A stretch of DNA of 44,049 nt from Candidatus Aquidulcis sp. (GCA_020723345.1 DYJA01000055.1:1-44049); one strand, 5' to 3'. Shown: positions 15,549-24,806, counted from the first letter of the stretch. Translations and numbers: made by a program. Notes: a model not told the origin generated them from the sequence alone.

Positions 15549-16967
15549 TCACGCTTGGTGATAGTACACGTCCCAGCCCATGTACTTGGTCAGCGCTTCA
15601 TTCATCGCGTCCGCGACCTGGGACAAGTTGATCGCGACGTGATGCTCGTAGCCGTTCTCGCAAATGTGCCGCAACAACTTTTGCAAGTTCGGCACGCGGA
15701 TCACGCCAAAGCCGCCGAACGTCTTGAGCGGATCGTTCGTCAGTTCGCCTTCGCCCAGGTACGCCGAAATCTTTCCGGCGAAATCGTTCGTCGAAACGCG
15801 GCAGTACGTGAACGGCGCGGCGCGCACGCGACCGACGACCGTCCCGTACGCGTTTTCTTTGCCGACTGTACCCGCGATGATCGCTTGATAATCCATCGCC
15901 GTCGTCTCTTCGGCGAAAATGTCTTTCGGCAAGTTCGAGCAGTGAAAGACGACGCCTTTGTCCGGATCATCGCCGTAATTGTTGTTCCAATCCACAATCG
16001 CGCTTGGCTTGCCGGACGCGAGCACGAGCGCGTACATCCCGACCAACCCCGCAATGTCGGTCTCGCACGCGGAGGGCATCAAGCCGTTGCTCATCATGCT
16101 CATCAGCGTACACGGCACGACGCCGTAAAATTCTTCCATCGCGGTCCAGCATTGCAGCGCGCTCGCCTGCAAATCGTTCGTCTTCATCCACTCGTCGATC
16201 ACGACGCCCAACTTTGCCATCTTGATCAGCGCGTCGTTCGGCGTGCCGCCTTTGCGCACGTACGCGCTGACCTGCTCCAACTTGGCTTGCAATTTGGCAT
16301 CGTCGGCTTTGAGGCGCGCGACGCGCCCGAACACTTCGGACAGGTCAAGCGTGTCGACGGTGATGCCGGCGCGTTCGAGCAACTTTTCGGAATAGCGGAC
16401 GGTGTTGAACGCGGCGGGTCGCGCGCCAATCGCGCCCAAGCGCGCGCCTTTCAGCCCGCGCACGACGCGGCATGTACTGACAAAGCGGCGCAGGTCGGCG
16501 CGGAAACTTTCGCTCGTTGGCGCGACGGTGTGAAGTGTCGTCAACGAGAACTTGATGCCGTACTGCGTCAGGTTGTTGCAGGTCGACATTTTGCCGCAGA
16601 ACGAATCGCGGCGGTCGGCAATCGTCATCAACGTCGCGTCGTCCGGCGTCGCTTGCACGAGCACGGGCACGCGCAAGTCCGCCCAGCGCAGCGTGTTTGC
16701 AATTGGGCGCTCTTCGCCAAAGTTGGGGAGCGTGATCAGCACGCCGTCGATTTCGTCGCGATGTTGTTTGAAGAGCGCGGCGAGTTTGCGCGCGTCGGCA
16801 TCGGATTCGACGCTGCCGAATTTGGAATCTTGCGGCGTCAGCGCGATCGCGCGGATGCCTTCGTCCTGCAGTACTTGCAAAATGGTCTTGCGTCCTTCGT
16901 CGGCAAGATGATCGGGAAAGAATCCGCGATTGCCGACGATTACGCCGAGCGTTGGTTGGGTTGACAT
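15549..16967 (-). CDS. L-fucose/L-arabinose isomerase family protein
   Basis: 472 residues matching the FucI/AraA-like superfamily in length and layout: an N-terminal Rossmann-like domain (G-V-I-V-G-N-R-G-F-F-P), a central domain with Q-C-W-T-A-M-E and the metal-site E-T-D-I-A-G-L segment, and a C-terminal domain with N-G-Y-E-H-H-V. Family members isomerise aldoses to ketoses (L-fucose, L-arabinose, related sugars) using a divalent metal. The exact substrate cannot be read; the neighbouring AraD-like enzyme and Ytf-type transporter suggest a pentose or furanose sugar. Start is ATG 16967 with AGGAGG 6 nt upstream; the frame stays open to 17078 but the extension overlaps inverted repeats. Confidence 0.8.
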   Translation of the reverse strand: MSTQPTLGVIVGNRGFFPDHLADEGRKTILQVLQDEGIRAIALTPQDSKFGSVESDADARKLAALFKQHRDEIDGVLITLPNFGEERPIANTLRWADLRVPVLVQATPDDATLMTIADRRDSFCGKMSTCNNLTQYGIKFSLTTLHTVAPTSESFRADLRRFVSTCRVVRGLKGARLGAIGARPAAFNTVRYSEKLLERAGITVDTLDLSEVFGRVARLKADDAKLQAKLEQVSAYVRKGGTPNDALIKMAKLGVVIDEWMKTNDLQASALQCWTAMEEFYGVVPCTLMSMMSNGLMPSACETDIAGLVGMYALVLASGKPSAIVDWNNNYGDDPDKGVVFHCSNLPKDIFAEETTAMDYQAIIAGTVGKENAYGTVVGRVRAAPFTYCRVSTNDFAGKISAYLGEGELTNDPLKTFGGFGVIRVPNLQKLLRHICENGYEHHVAINLSQVADAMNEALTKYMGWDVYYHQA

Positions 16968-16993
16968 GATTGCCTCCTGGGTTTGTAAACGCA

Positions 16994-17055
16994 CAACCTT
17001 GCGAAGGTTTGGAGCCGCGTTCGCTGAGAATTGTCCGCTCAACCTTCGCAAGGAG
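16994..17055. repeat. AACCTTGCGAAGGTT inverted repeat
   Basis: ACCTTGCGAAGGTT and AACCTTCGCAAGG face each other around a spacer of about 35 nt, upstream of the isomerase start. Each arm is also nearly self-palindromic. It could form a hairpin in the leader of the isomerase mRNA. Confidence 0.6.
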
Positions 17056-17082
17056 ATACGATCGAATTTGCCGCACAAGTCA

Positions 17083-17114
17083 AAATAGGTTGAGCGGGAA
17101 ATCGCTCAACCTAT
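17083..17114 (-). terminator. Hairpin between permease and isomerase genes
   Basis: Perfect 13-bp stem AATAGGTTGAGCG / CGCTCAACCTATT with a 6-nt loop, followed by only TTG on the minus strand. The short U-run makes full termination uncertain; it may instead be a processing or attenuation site that lowers expression of the enzymes relative to the transporter. Confidence 0.45.
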
Positions 17115-17163
17115 TATCGAAGGGAGGAGAAGTTGTACCTCGGTGATGTCAATCGCATATCGG

Positions 17164-18222
17164 TCAAGAGTGCTTTCTTCGGATGTAGAACAAACTCTGG
17201 ATTCCGATAAAGATCAACGTGAGAATGCCGACGCCGATGCGCGTCCACCACGAACTCAAGGTGCCGTTGAACTGAAGGATGGACACGATGGTTTGATTGA
17301 TCAAGACGCCGAACAGAGTGCCGATCACGGTACCCACGCCGCCTGCCAATGATGTGCCACCCATCACGACCGATGCGATGGCGTCCAGTTCCGTGCCGGT
17401 CGCGAATTGTCCATAGCCGGCGAGCAGCGAAATACTAAAGACGATCCCGGCAAGCGCGGAGCACAGACCGCTGAAGGAGTAGACGAGAATTTTCGTGCGC
17501 GCCACCGGCAAACCCATCAGCAACGCGGATTGTTCGTTGTTGCCGATCGCGTAGATCGTGCGACCAAAGCGCGTAAAGTATGTCAGATAGATCGCGACGA
17601 TCAACATGATGGGTCCAACCAGCGTCGGGATATAGACGTACGCATCGAGAAATGGAATCGGGATGGGGGTCAACGCCAGAGACTTGTAGAAACTGTCCTT
17701 AATGGTAACGGATTCCAAACTAATGATGTAAGCCATCCCACGTGCGAAATACAACCCCATCAGCGTCGCGATGAACGGCTGCACTTTGAGGAAATGAACG
17801 ATGCAACCCTGGGTCAATCCAAACACGATTCCCAGGATCACCATCAAAGGCATCACGACAAAAGGACTCACACCGGCTTTGAGCAACGCCGCCGATGCCG
17901 CAGTTGTCAGGGCGATTACGCCGCCGACAGACAGATCAATGCCGCCGGTCAAGATCACAAAAGTCATGCCGATGGAGACGAGCAAAAGATAACCCCCGTT
18001 GATGAACAGGTTGAAAAATACCTGCGGGTTTTTCATCGCGGGGTACAACCAGCCGCCGGCGAGGTACGCCAGAACGAACACCGTCATCGTCGTCAGCAGG
18101 GGACCGTACCGCAACAGGAAAAATTTCGTCCGCTCTGCCATATTCGCTGCTGGCGCGGCAGAGGTTGCAGCGCGGTCGGCTCGGCTATTTTGGAGCAGGG
18201 AAAATTTAGTTCGCTCTGCCAT
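17164..18222 (-). CDS. yjfF: Sugar ABC transporter permease, YjfF-like
   Basis: 352 residues with about 8-10 membrane helices of the ribose/galactofuranose permease family. Diagnostic segments are G-M-T-F-V-I-L-T-G-G-I-D-L-S-V-G-G, then Y-A-I-G-N-N-E-Q-S-A and, near the C-terminus, G-T-L-S-S-W-W-T, which is typical of YjfF. It should pair with the YtfT-like permease to form the membrane channel driven by the YtfR-like ATPase. The start at 18222 overlaps the upstream permease by 17 nt. The N-terminus is odd: M-A-E-R-T-K-F-x-L-L occurs twice, at residues 1-10 and 28-37, so a short duplication has added 27 residues; the second Met (18141) may be the ancestral start. Confidence 0.88.
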   Translation of the reverse strand: MAERTKFSLLQNSRADRAATSAAPAANMAERTKFFLLRYGPLLTTMTVFVLAYLAGGWLYPAMKNPQVFFNLFINGGYLLLVSIGMTFVILTGGIDLSVGGVIALTTAASAALLKAGVSPFVVMPLMVILGIVFGLTQGCIVHFLKVQPFIATLMGLYFARGMAYIISLESVTIKDSFYKSLALTPIPIPFLDAYVYIPTLVGPIMLIVAIYLTYFTRFGRTIYAIGNNEQSALLMGLPVARTKILVYSFSGLCSALAGIVFSISLLAGYGQFATGTELDAIASVVMGGTSLAGGVGTVIGTLFGVLINQTIVSILQFNGTLSSWWTRIGVGILTLIFIGIQSLFYIRRKHS

Positions 18223-19282
18223 GTTCGGGCCCTTTGTGTTCCGAGAATCGATTCAGAAAACGACGAAAGTAATCGGAGTAGAGCAGAATGACCACCATCA
18301 CCAGCACCGCTTTCGCCGCGAGCAGCGCGTTCGCCGGAACTCCGAGTGTGTACACCGTGAGCGTGAACGTCCAGATGACGACCGCACCGATCACGCTGGC
18401 AAACAACGAAAAGCGTCCACCGGTCATCAAGGTTCCACCCATGACGACCGCGAGGATCGCGTCCAATTCGTAATTGAGACCGTTGTTATTTCCATCGGCG
18501 CTGTGGACGTAGGAACTGAGAATCAAACCGGCGATGGCGGCGCAAAAACCGCAAAAAGCGTATGCCAATAGTTTGACGTTCTTTTCGTCGATGCCGCTGT
18601 AGTACGACGATTTCGAATTGATGCCCACCGACTCGATGAACAAGCCGATAGAAGTTTTGCGAACCAAGATCCACGCCAGGATGAAAACAATCGCGACGAT
18701 GTAAACCGAAACCGGCAATCCAAAGATATAGCCGTTGCCAAACCAGAAATAGGGTGTGTAGTAGATCGTCATGATCTGCCCGTTCGTAATGAGTTGCGCG
18801 ATACCGCGACCGGCGACCATCAAGATCAGCGTCGCGACCATCGGTTGGATTCTGGCTCTGGAAACCAGGAATCCATTCCACAGCCCGCACAGCGTTCCCG
18901 CCGCGAGATCCGCCAGAATGATGATCGGCAGGGGCGTGTTCGTCGCGTCGCGCGTCAAAATTTCGTTTGTGATCAGTTGATTGCCGAGCGCGGGATTGAT
19001 CAGCACCGCGCCCATCGCCGCCGAAATCGCGATCACCGCGCCGACCGATAGATCGACGCCGCCGGTCGCGATCACGAGCGTCATTCCGATCGCGACGAGC
19101 ATCAACGGCGCACCATTGTTGACGACGTCGATGAGGTTGCCGTACAAATGATCGCCTTGAATGGCGATGTTGAAAAATCCAGGCGCGTAAATCGCGTCGA
19201 AGATCAAAATCACCGCGAGCGCGCCGAGCGGCAAGAACAACCGGCTTTCGCGAATGCGATTGAGGAGCGGATAATTCTTCAT
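18206..19282 (-). CDS. ytfT: Sugar ABC transporter permease, YtfT-like
   Basis: 358 residues, polytopic. Family marks are Q-G-D-H-L-Y-G-N-L-I-D and G-M-T-L-V-I-A-T-G-G-V-D-L-S-V-G-A, which closely resemble E. coli YtfT of the galactofuranose transporter. The ATG at 19282 overlaps the stop of the ATPase gene by 4 nt, and the 3' end overlaps the YjfF-like gene, so the two permeases and the ATPase are translationally coupled. Together they make an inner-membrane importer for a sugar delivered by the YtfQ-like lipoproteins. Confidence 0.9.
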   Translation of the reverse strand: MKNYPLLNRIRESRLFLPLGALAVILIFDAIYAPGFFNIAIQGDHLYGNLIDVVNNGAPLMLVAIGMTLVIATGGVDLSVGAVIAISAAMGAVLINPALGNQLITNEILTRDATNTPLPIIILADLAAGTLCGLWNGFLVSRARIQPMVATLILMVAGRGIAQLITNGQIMTIYYTPYFWFGNGYIFGLPVSVYIVAIVFILAWILVRKTSIGLFIESVGINSKSSYYSGIDEKNVKLLAYAFCGFCAAIAGLILSSYVHSADGNNNGLNYELDAILAVVMGGTLMTGGRFSLFASVIGAVVIWTFTLTVYTLGVPANALLAAKAVLVMVVILLYSDYFRRFLNRFSEHKGPEHGRAN

Positions 19283-20793
19283 AGATTCCCCGCCATGGTT
19301 TGCATGATCGTCTGATCGTTCACGTCGCCAGAATATTCGGCGGCTTTTTTGTGATCGCGCATCACGACGATGCGATGGCTGATGCGGAGCACTTCTTCCA
19401 ATTCAGAGGAAATGAAAACGCACGACTTGCCTTGCGCCGCCAGATCCAAAACGAGTTTTTGAATTTCGGCTTTCGCGCCCACGTCGATGCCGCGCGTCGG
19501 CTCGTCCAGGATCAAAACTTGGGGATTGGTGGCAAGCCAGCGCGCCAGGATGAGTTTTTGTTGATTCCCGCCGCTGAGATTTTTTGCCAATTGCTCCGAC
19601 GATGGGGTGACGATTCCCAACAGTTGAATATATTTCTGGGCGATCTCATTTTGCTTCTCGGCGCTCAGGAATTTGAACCAGCCGTAGCGCGCCTGCAAAG
19701 CCAGGATGATGTTTTCCCGAATTGTCAGTTCGCCGACGATGCCTTCCGCTTTGCGATCTTCCGGACACAACGCGATTCCATTTTTGAGCGATTCGAGCGG
19801 CGAGAATCGTTGAATCGTTTTGCCGCTGAGCGTGAGCGAGCCGGAATCGGGCGTATCGACGCCGAAGAGCAACCCCGCTAGTTCGGTCCGCCCCGACCCC
19901 AACAAGCCAGCCAGCCCGAGCACTTCGTTGACGCGCAGAGCCAACTCCACCGGCTCCAGCGATCCTTTTAATCCCAGTCCTTTCGCTTCGAGCAGACACT
20001 CGCCGCTTGCTTTCTGTTCGTGCTCGACTTTGGATTTCGATACCGCGTCCAAGTCGGTCATGCTGCGCCCCAGCATTTTCGCGATCAATTCGACGCGCGG
20101 CAGAGACGCGGTGTCGTACGTGTCGACCAATTTGCCATTGCGGAGAACCGTGATGCGATCGGCGATCCGATAAATCTGATCGAGGAAATGCGTAATAAAA
20201 ATAATGCCTAGCCCTTCGCTCTTTAGTTTTCGTACCACATCGAAAAGCAAATTGGTTTCGTTGACGTCGAGACTGGAGGTGGGTTCGTCGAGGATGAGAA
20301 TTTTAGCGGAGGTAAATTCGAGCGAACGCGCAATCGCGACCATTTGTTGAATCGCGAGGGAGTAATTTCCCAACGGTTGCGCTACGTCGATATCGATTTC
20401 CAGTCTTTTCAGCGCTTGACTGGCTAGCGCGTTCATCTTTTTCCAAGCGAGCACGCCGAAACGATGCGGCTCGTGTCCCAACACAATATTTTCGGCGACG
20501 GAAATATTCGTACACAAGTTGACTTCTTGATAAACCGTACTGATGCCCAGTTCCTGTGAGTGCTGCGGCGAACGCACATGCACGGACCTGCCGTCGAGTT
20601 CGATGATGCCGGCGTCGGGTTGTTCCACGCCGGTCAGCACTTTGATGAGCGTGGATTTTCCGGCGCCGTTCTCGCCCATCAAGCCGTGGACTTCACCTTT
20701 CCGCAAGGAAAAGTCAACATCGTCGAGCGCGAGGACGCCCGGAAAAGTTTTCGTGATTCCCGTCATGCTTAGAATGTTTCGATTCTCTGCCAT
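19279..20793 (-). CDS. ytfR: Sugar ABC transporter ATP-binding protein, YtfR-like
   Basis: 504 residues with two tandem ABC domains, as usual for sugar importers of this class. The first has Walker A G-E-N-G-A-G-K-S-T, the Y-Q-E-V-N-L-C Q-loop region and Walker B L-I-L-D-E-P-T-S. The second has a degenerate P-loop G-L-L-G-S-G-R-T-E-L, signature L-S-G-G-N-Q-Q-K and Walker B V-L-I-L-D-E-P-T-R-G-I-D-V-G. It powers import through the two permeases encoded next. ATG 20793 is chosen; the ribosome site is weak. A 151-nt gap with a strong hairpin (20859-20890) separates it from the binding-protein gene. Confidence 0.93.
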   Translation of the reverse strand: MAENRNILSMTGITKTFPGVLALDDVDFSLRKGEVHGLMGENGAGKSTLIKVLTGVEQPDAGIIELDGRSVHVRSPQHSQELGISTVYQEVNLCTNISVAENIVLGHEPHRFGVLAWKKMNALASQALKRLEIDIDVAQPLGNYSLAIQQMVAIARSLEFTSAKILILDEPTSSLDVNETNLLFDVVRKLKSEGLGIIFITHFLDQIYRIADRITVLRNGKLVDTYDTASLPRVELIAKMLGRSMTDLDAVSKSKVEHEQKASGECLLEAKGLGLKGSLEPVELALRVNEVLGLAGLLGSGRTELAGLLFGVDTPDSGSLTLSGKTIQRFSPLESLKNGIALCPEDRKAEGIVGELTIRENIILALQARYGWFKFLSAEKQNEIAQKYIQLLGIVTPSSEQLAKNLSGGNQQKLILARWLATNPQVLILDEPTRGIDVGAKAEIQKLVLDLAAQGKSCVFISSELEEVLRISHRIVVMRDHKKAAEYSGDVNDQTIMQTMAGNL

Positions 20794-20858
20794 AATCGTC
20801 GTCTACTTTCTCTGCGCACAGCATAGCCCTTGTTGGGTCTGATGGCAAGTTTTCAAGC

Positions 20859-20890
20859 GAGAAGCGGCATTGGAACCAACGCCGCTTCTC
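20859..20890. other. Strong hairpin between binding-protein and ATPase genes
   Basis: Perfect 10-bp stem GAGAAGCGGC / GCCGCTTCTC, with a further TTGG-AA-CCAA stem inside. No U-run follows on the minus strand, so a 3'-end stabiliser or processing site is more likely than a terminator. Such elements often keep binding protein in excess over membrane components. Confidence 0.65.
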
Positions 20891-20944
20891 TGGTTTCGAT
20901 CTTGCTAACGCGATTCCCGGGAAATCTCGGCGTGGCAAGGCGGT

Positions 20945-21958
20945 CTAGTACTTGCGCGTCGGAAGCAACTCTTTGGCTTTGTCGGGATAGTACACGGTTT
21001 CGTTGGTGAGGACTTCGGGATCGATGGTTTGACCATTCATCAACTTGAGCGCCATCTCGAAGACCTGGGGACCAAGCAAGGGATTGCATTCCACATCGGC
21101 TTGGAACCAGCCGTCCACCATCGCTTGGAAACCACCGCGCGTGCCATCGACGGACACGATCTTGAGATCGCCGGGTTTGACACCGGCTGCCTTCAAAGCT
21201 TCGATCGCGCCGATGCCCATGTCGTCATTGTGAATGAAGATGCCTTGAAAGTCCGTTCCGGCTTTGTACTTTTTGAGGAACGCTTGCATGACTGGCACGG
21301 CTTCCGCGCGGGTAAAGTTGCCGGTCTGGGAATCGAGAATCTTGATGTTCGGGTTCAGTTTGTTGCGGAATCCTTTGGCGCGCCCGACGGCTGCGCCTGA
21401 TCCAGTCGTCCCGGAAAGTTCGAGCACCGCGCCGCCGTTCGGCATCATCTTGTTGAACTCGGCGGCGGCTCGCTCGCCTTCCAAGACCATATCGGAACCG
21501 ATGTGCGAGGCATACAAGGTCTTGGGCGCGCTCACACTGCGATCCACGATAATGACGGGAATCTTGGCATTCTTGGCTTCGGTGAGGACAGCATCCCAAC
21601 CATCTTCGACCACGGGGGGCAACGCAATCACGTCCACTTTTTGTTGGATGCAGGCACGCACGGCAGAGATTTGATTTTCCTGCTTTTGCTGCGCGTCCGA
21701 GAATACCAACTGTTTGATCCCCAGAGTTTGGGCGGTCTCTTTGAATGAAGCCGTGTTGGCAGTGCGCCAGTCGCTTTCGGCGCCCAATTGCGGATAGCAC
21801 AAGGTCATGTCCTTGTACGTCTTCTGCGCGGCAGCAGCCGGTGGCTGCGTTGGAGCAGCGGCAGGCGCGCTCGTCGGCGCAGGCGCGGGGGCACAACTGA
21901 CGATGACGAAGAGTGCCGCGATCACGAGAACGGGAAGCAATACGCGAGAGATTTTCAT
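20945..21958 (-). CDS. Sugar-binding lipoprotein 1, YtfQ-like
   Basis: 337 residues. A lipoprotein signal (basic start, hydrophobic core, I-V-S-C lipobox near residue 22) is followed by an Ala/Pro-rich linker and a type I periplasmic binding fold. Conserved YtfQ-type segments include G-A-E-S-D-W-R-T, Q-Q-K-Q-E-N-Q-I, H-N-D-D-M-G-I-G-A and D-G-T-R-G-G. It should capture a furanose or pentose sugar outside the membrane for the YtfR/YtfT/YjfF-like importer. GGAGGAG lies close upstream of ATG 21958. It is a diverged paralogue of the next protein upstream, with Cys substitutions in the binding region (A-C-I-Q-Q in place of S-F-I-A-M), hinting at different ligands. Confidence 0.9.
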   Translation of the reverse strand: MKISRVLLPVLVIAALFVIVSCAPAPAPTSAPAAAPTQPPAAAAQKTYKDMTLCYPQLGAESDWRTANTASFKETAQTLGIKQLVFSDAQQKQENQISAVRACIQQKVDVIALPPVVEDGWDAVLTEAKNAKIPVIIVDRSVSAPKTLYASHIGSDMVLEGERAAAEFNKMMPNGGAVLELSGTTGSGAAVGRAKGFRNKLNPNIKILDSQTGNFTRAEAVPVMQAFLKKYKAGTDFQGIFIHNDDMGIGAIEALKAAGVKPGDLKIVSVDGTRGGFQAMVDGWFQADVECNPLLGPQVFEMALKLMNGQTIDPEVLTNETVYYPDKAKELLPTRKY

Positions 21959-22053
21959 AGTCTCCTCCTTTGGTTTTTTGCTTCAATGCGTTCGGTCATT
22001 TTCGACACGGATGCAGCACTTCGTCCCGGGTGAAATGCTGTCATCTCACCCGC

Positions 22054-22082
22054 AGTGTAAACCCACCTCCACTAAATCACAA
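22054..22082 (-). promoter_or_regulatory. Possible promoter for binding protein 1, with hairpin
   Basis: Minus-strand TTGTGA, 17-nt spacer, TACACT, 95 nt upstream of the start at 21958. The inverted repeat GGGTGA...TCACCC at 22028-22051 overlaps the expected transcription start and could be an operator or leader hairpin. The rest of the 240-nt gap shows no gene. Confidence 0.35.
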
Positions 22083-22198
22083 TGGTTTTTCTTGCGCCAT
22101 TCGTCGGTATTTGTTTTTCGCTATGCCATTTGCCCGACGTGCGCCGGGCGGCGCGCCCAAAAATTTTCGATACAAGTTGATTCTCTTTCGATTGCGAT

Positions 22199-23206
22199 TC
22201 AGTACCTGCGCGTGGGCAGAATGTCTTTGGCGTTCTCCGGCAGGAACACGCTCTCTTTAGAATAAACCCACTTTGGCACCGGCTCGCCGTTGACCACTTT
22301 GAGCGCGAGTTCAAAGAAATCGGGACCGAGCAGCGGGTTACATTCGACGGTCGCGTTCAACTTGCCGGCGATCATCGCCTCAAACGCGGCGCGGATGCTG
22401 TCAATCGAAACGATTTTGATGTCCTCGCCCGGTTTCACTCCATATTCTTCGATGGCTTTGATCGCGCCGATTGCCATGTCGTCGTTGTGCGCGAAGAGCG
22501 CGGTGATGTTCTTGCCGTGCTTTCTCAAGAATTCCGCCATCACTTCTTTGCCCTTGGCGCGCGTAAAATCGCCGGACTGGGAATCGATGATGCGCATGCC
22601 CGGATAATCTTTCAAGATTTCGCGAAAGCCCTTGTACCGATCGTTGGCGGGCGCGGAATCGATGGTGCCGACCAGTTCGACGATGTTCGCCTGACCGTTC
22701 ATCAACTTTGCCATCACGCGCGCGGCGTTGCGACCTTCTTCGACAAAATCAGAACCGACGCCGGTCACGTACAAGTCATCGGGGACATTCGCGCGGCGGT
22801 CGACGAGGATGATCGGAATACCGGCGGCTTTCGCTTCTTTGAAAACAATCTCCCAGCCGGTTTCGACAACGGGCGGCACGCCGATCACATCCACCTTCAT
22901 CGCGATAAATGATCGAATCGCGGCGATCTGATTTTCCTGTTTTTGCTGCCCGTCCGCAAATTTGAGTTCGACGCCCAACTTTTCCGCGGCTTGTTTCACC
23001 GAGGCGGTATTGCCGGTGCGCCAATCACTCTCCGCACCGATTTGGGCATACCCGACCACCAAGTCCTTAAATGTCTTCTTGGGTTTGGCTGATGTCGCCG
23101 GAGTGATCTGGGATGCCGGCGCGGGTAAAGCAAACTGACTGCAACTTGTCAACGCGCCAAGCGCGATGAGGAGCGCGCTCCAGAGCGCAAGTTTCGAGAC
23201 CTTCAT
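22199..23206 (-). CDS. ytfQ: Sugar-binding lipoprotein 2, YtfQ-like
   Basis: 335 residues with a lipoprotein signal ending L-T-S-C and a type I binding fold. G-A-E-S-D-W-R-T, D-G-Q-Q-K-Q-E-N-Q-I, S-Q-S-G-D-F-T-R-A-K-G-K-E-V-M and H-N-D-D-M-A-I-G-A-I closely follow E. coli YtfQ, which binds galactofuranose; closer to it than the sister protein at 20945. Start ATG 23206 is chosen because the signal peptide begins there; the longer frame to 23317 overlaps the kinase gene. It follows the kinase gene by 31 nt and precedes the second binding protein by 240 nt. It could serve the same permeases with another ligand, or present ligand to the histidine kinase. Confidence 0.88.
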   Translation of the reverse strand: MKVSKLALWSALLIALGALTSCSQFALPAPASQITPATSAKPKKTFKDLVVGYAQIGAESDWRTGNTASVKQAAEKLGVELKFADGQQKQENQIAAIRSFIAMKVDVIGVPPVVETGWEIVFKEAKAAGIPIILVDRRANVPDDLYVTGVGSDFVEEGRNAARVMAKLMNGQANIVELVGTIDSAPANDRYKGFREILKDYPGMRIIDSQSGDFTRAKGKEVMAEFLRKHGKNITALFAHNDDMAIGAIKAIEEYGVKPGEDIKIVSIDSIRAAFEAMIAGKLNATVECNPLLGPDFFELALKVVNGEPVPKWVYSKESVFLPENAKDILPTRRY

Positions 23207-23237
23207 TGTCCGCGTTTCTCCGTTCGTTGATGCGTTC

Positions 23238-24806
23238 TCATTCGTTGACACCGCTGCCGGTGTCGTCCTTCTTGGCGGGAATGACCAACGTGACACAGGT
23301 GCCAACTTGATATTCACTGCTGATCGAAAGCCCGTACTGCTTGCCGTAGTACAACTTGATCCGCTTGTTCACATTATCCAACCCAAACCCGCGTTCAAAG
23401 CGGATCTCATCGGAATCGTCATTCATCATCGCGGTAATGTGCGCCAATTGGTCGGGCGGAATGCCGATCCCATCATCTTCGACTTGGAGCAAGACTTGAT
23501 CGCCATTCTTTTGCTGCGCGCGAATCGTGATCGTGCCGCGCCGCCGCTGGTTCTTCAAGCCGTGATACAGCGCGTTCTCGACCATGGGCTGCAAGATCAA
23601 TTTCAAGATGGTGTAGTTCGCCACCGCGTCGTCCATTTGAATCTCAAAATCCAAAATGTCCCGGTAGCGCATCTTTTGGATCGTCAGATAACTGCGCGTG
23701 CGTTCGATTTCTTCGCGGATCGCGATCCAGTCCTTGCCCTTGCTGAGACTGATGCGGAAAAAATTCGACAGCGCGCTGACGATCTGCACCACTTCGTCGG
23801 TCTTTTGCGATTCCGCCATCCAGATGATCGTATCCAGCGTGTTGTAAAGAAAATGGGGATTGATCTGCGCTTGCAGCGCGCGCAGTTCGGCTTTCTGCAG
23901 ATTTTCCTGCTCCTTGATCTTGGCGTCGAGCAGTTCCCTGATTTTTCCGATCATGATGTTGAAACTCATACCCAGTTCGGTGATTTCGTCGACATTATCG
24001 CGGGTGACCAGGGCTTGCAAGTCGTTCTTGGTGATCGTCGTCGTCACGTCATGCAATTTCTTGATCGGCAGATAGATACTGCGGGAGATACCCCAGGTCG
24101 CGATAAACGCAAAGATAATCGCGCCAAACGTCAGGAGGACGTACGAGACGACCCAACGGGAAAGACCATCGCGCATTTCTTGATATTGACTTTCAGTCCG
24201 CTGCACCTCGAACAACACATAATCCCGCACAACATCCTCCGCGACCGAAGAAACAAAGCGGATATTCTCCAGCGTCGCCTCATTCTCGATGGATGTGCTC
24301 CCCTGTCGAATTCGCGTCCCCATGTGATCGATTCTCTGGGTGAGCGTCTGCATGGTCCGGAGAATGACGTCGAGTTTGATCTTGGCGCGCGGCGAGTCGG
24401 TGTTTGCCTGCATCCACCGGACTTTGGAAGTGGCGTCATTGATGATCTGATACTGCTTGCCTTCGTCGAACCCAATCGTGCCTGCGACGACTTTCCACAT
24501 TTCCGCGTCGATGTCGGTCTTGATGCTGCTGATGCTGTTCGCCGTGGCGATGTTGGTGATGATCGCGTCGTACTGGCGACTGACATTCAGCACCTGAAGC
24601 ATCAACAAGATGTTGGTCGCACCCATGAGCAAGATCACGATGCACAGCGAGAGTAAAATCTTGGCGCGGATGGACAAGTTGATGCGGGCGAGTATTTCGA
24701 TCACCCAACCGAAATATTTGACGGGGGTTTTGCTCGTCGTGCGCGCTTGCAGACTCACGCGCGACAGTATGTTTTTGAAATCAGCGGCGAACGCGCTCTT
24801 GGTCAT
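23238..24806 (-). CDS. Sensor histidine kinase, YesM/LytS type
   Basis: 522 residues. Two membrane helices (about 48-70 and 214-238) bracket an extracytoplasmic helical sensor; a HAMP segment follows, then the HisKA-7TM/His_kinase module with Q-I-N-P-H-F-L-Y-N (phospho-acceptor His318), an N-box N-A-L-Y-H-G-L and ATP-lid residues D-D-G-I-G-I-P. YesM-type kinases signal through AraC-type response regulators, as encoded just upstream, and usually control carbohydrate uptake operons. Start ATG 24806 is chosen for GGGAG 6 nt upstream; ATG 24842 is in frame but has no clear ribosome site and follows a small palindrome. Confidence 0.92.
   Translation of the reverse strand: MTKSAFAADFKNILSRVSLQARTTSKTPVKYFGWVIEILARINLSIRAKILLSLCIVILLMGATNILLMLQVLNVSRQYDAIITNIATANSISSIKTDIDAEMWKVVAGTIGFDEGKQYQIINDATSKVRWMQANTDSPRAKIKLDVILRTMQTLTQRIDHMGTRIRQGSTSIENEATLENIRFVSSVAEDVVRDYVLFEVQRTESQYQEMRDGLSRWVVSYVLLTFGAIIFAFIATWGISRSIYLPIKKLHDVTTTITKNDLQALVTRDNVDEITELGMSFNIMIGKIRELLDAKIKEQENLQKAELRALQAQINPHFLYNTLDTIIWMAESQKTDEVVQIVSALSNFFRISLSKGKDWIAIREEIERTRSYLTIQKMRYRDILDFEIQMDDAVANYTILKLILQPMVENALYHGLKNQRRRGTITIRAQQKNGDQVLLQVEDDGIGIPPDQLAHITAMMNDDSDEIRFERGFGLDNVNKRIKLYYGKQYGLSISSEYQVGTCVTLVIPAKKDDTGSGVNE

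Noticed and set aside
15291-16964. Long open frame on the plus strand opposite the isomerase gene
   Set aside because: It lies antisense to a clearly recognised enzyme, is very rich in Arg, Ala and His, and reads through repeats. High GC with GCGC codons keeps the opposite frame open.
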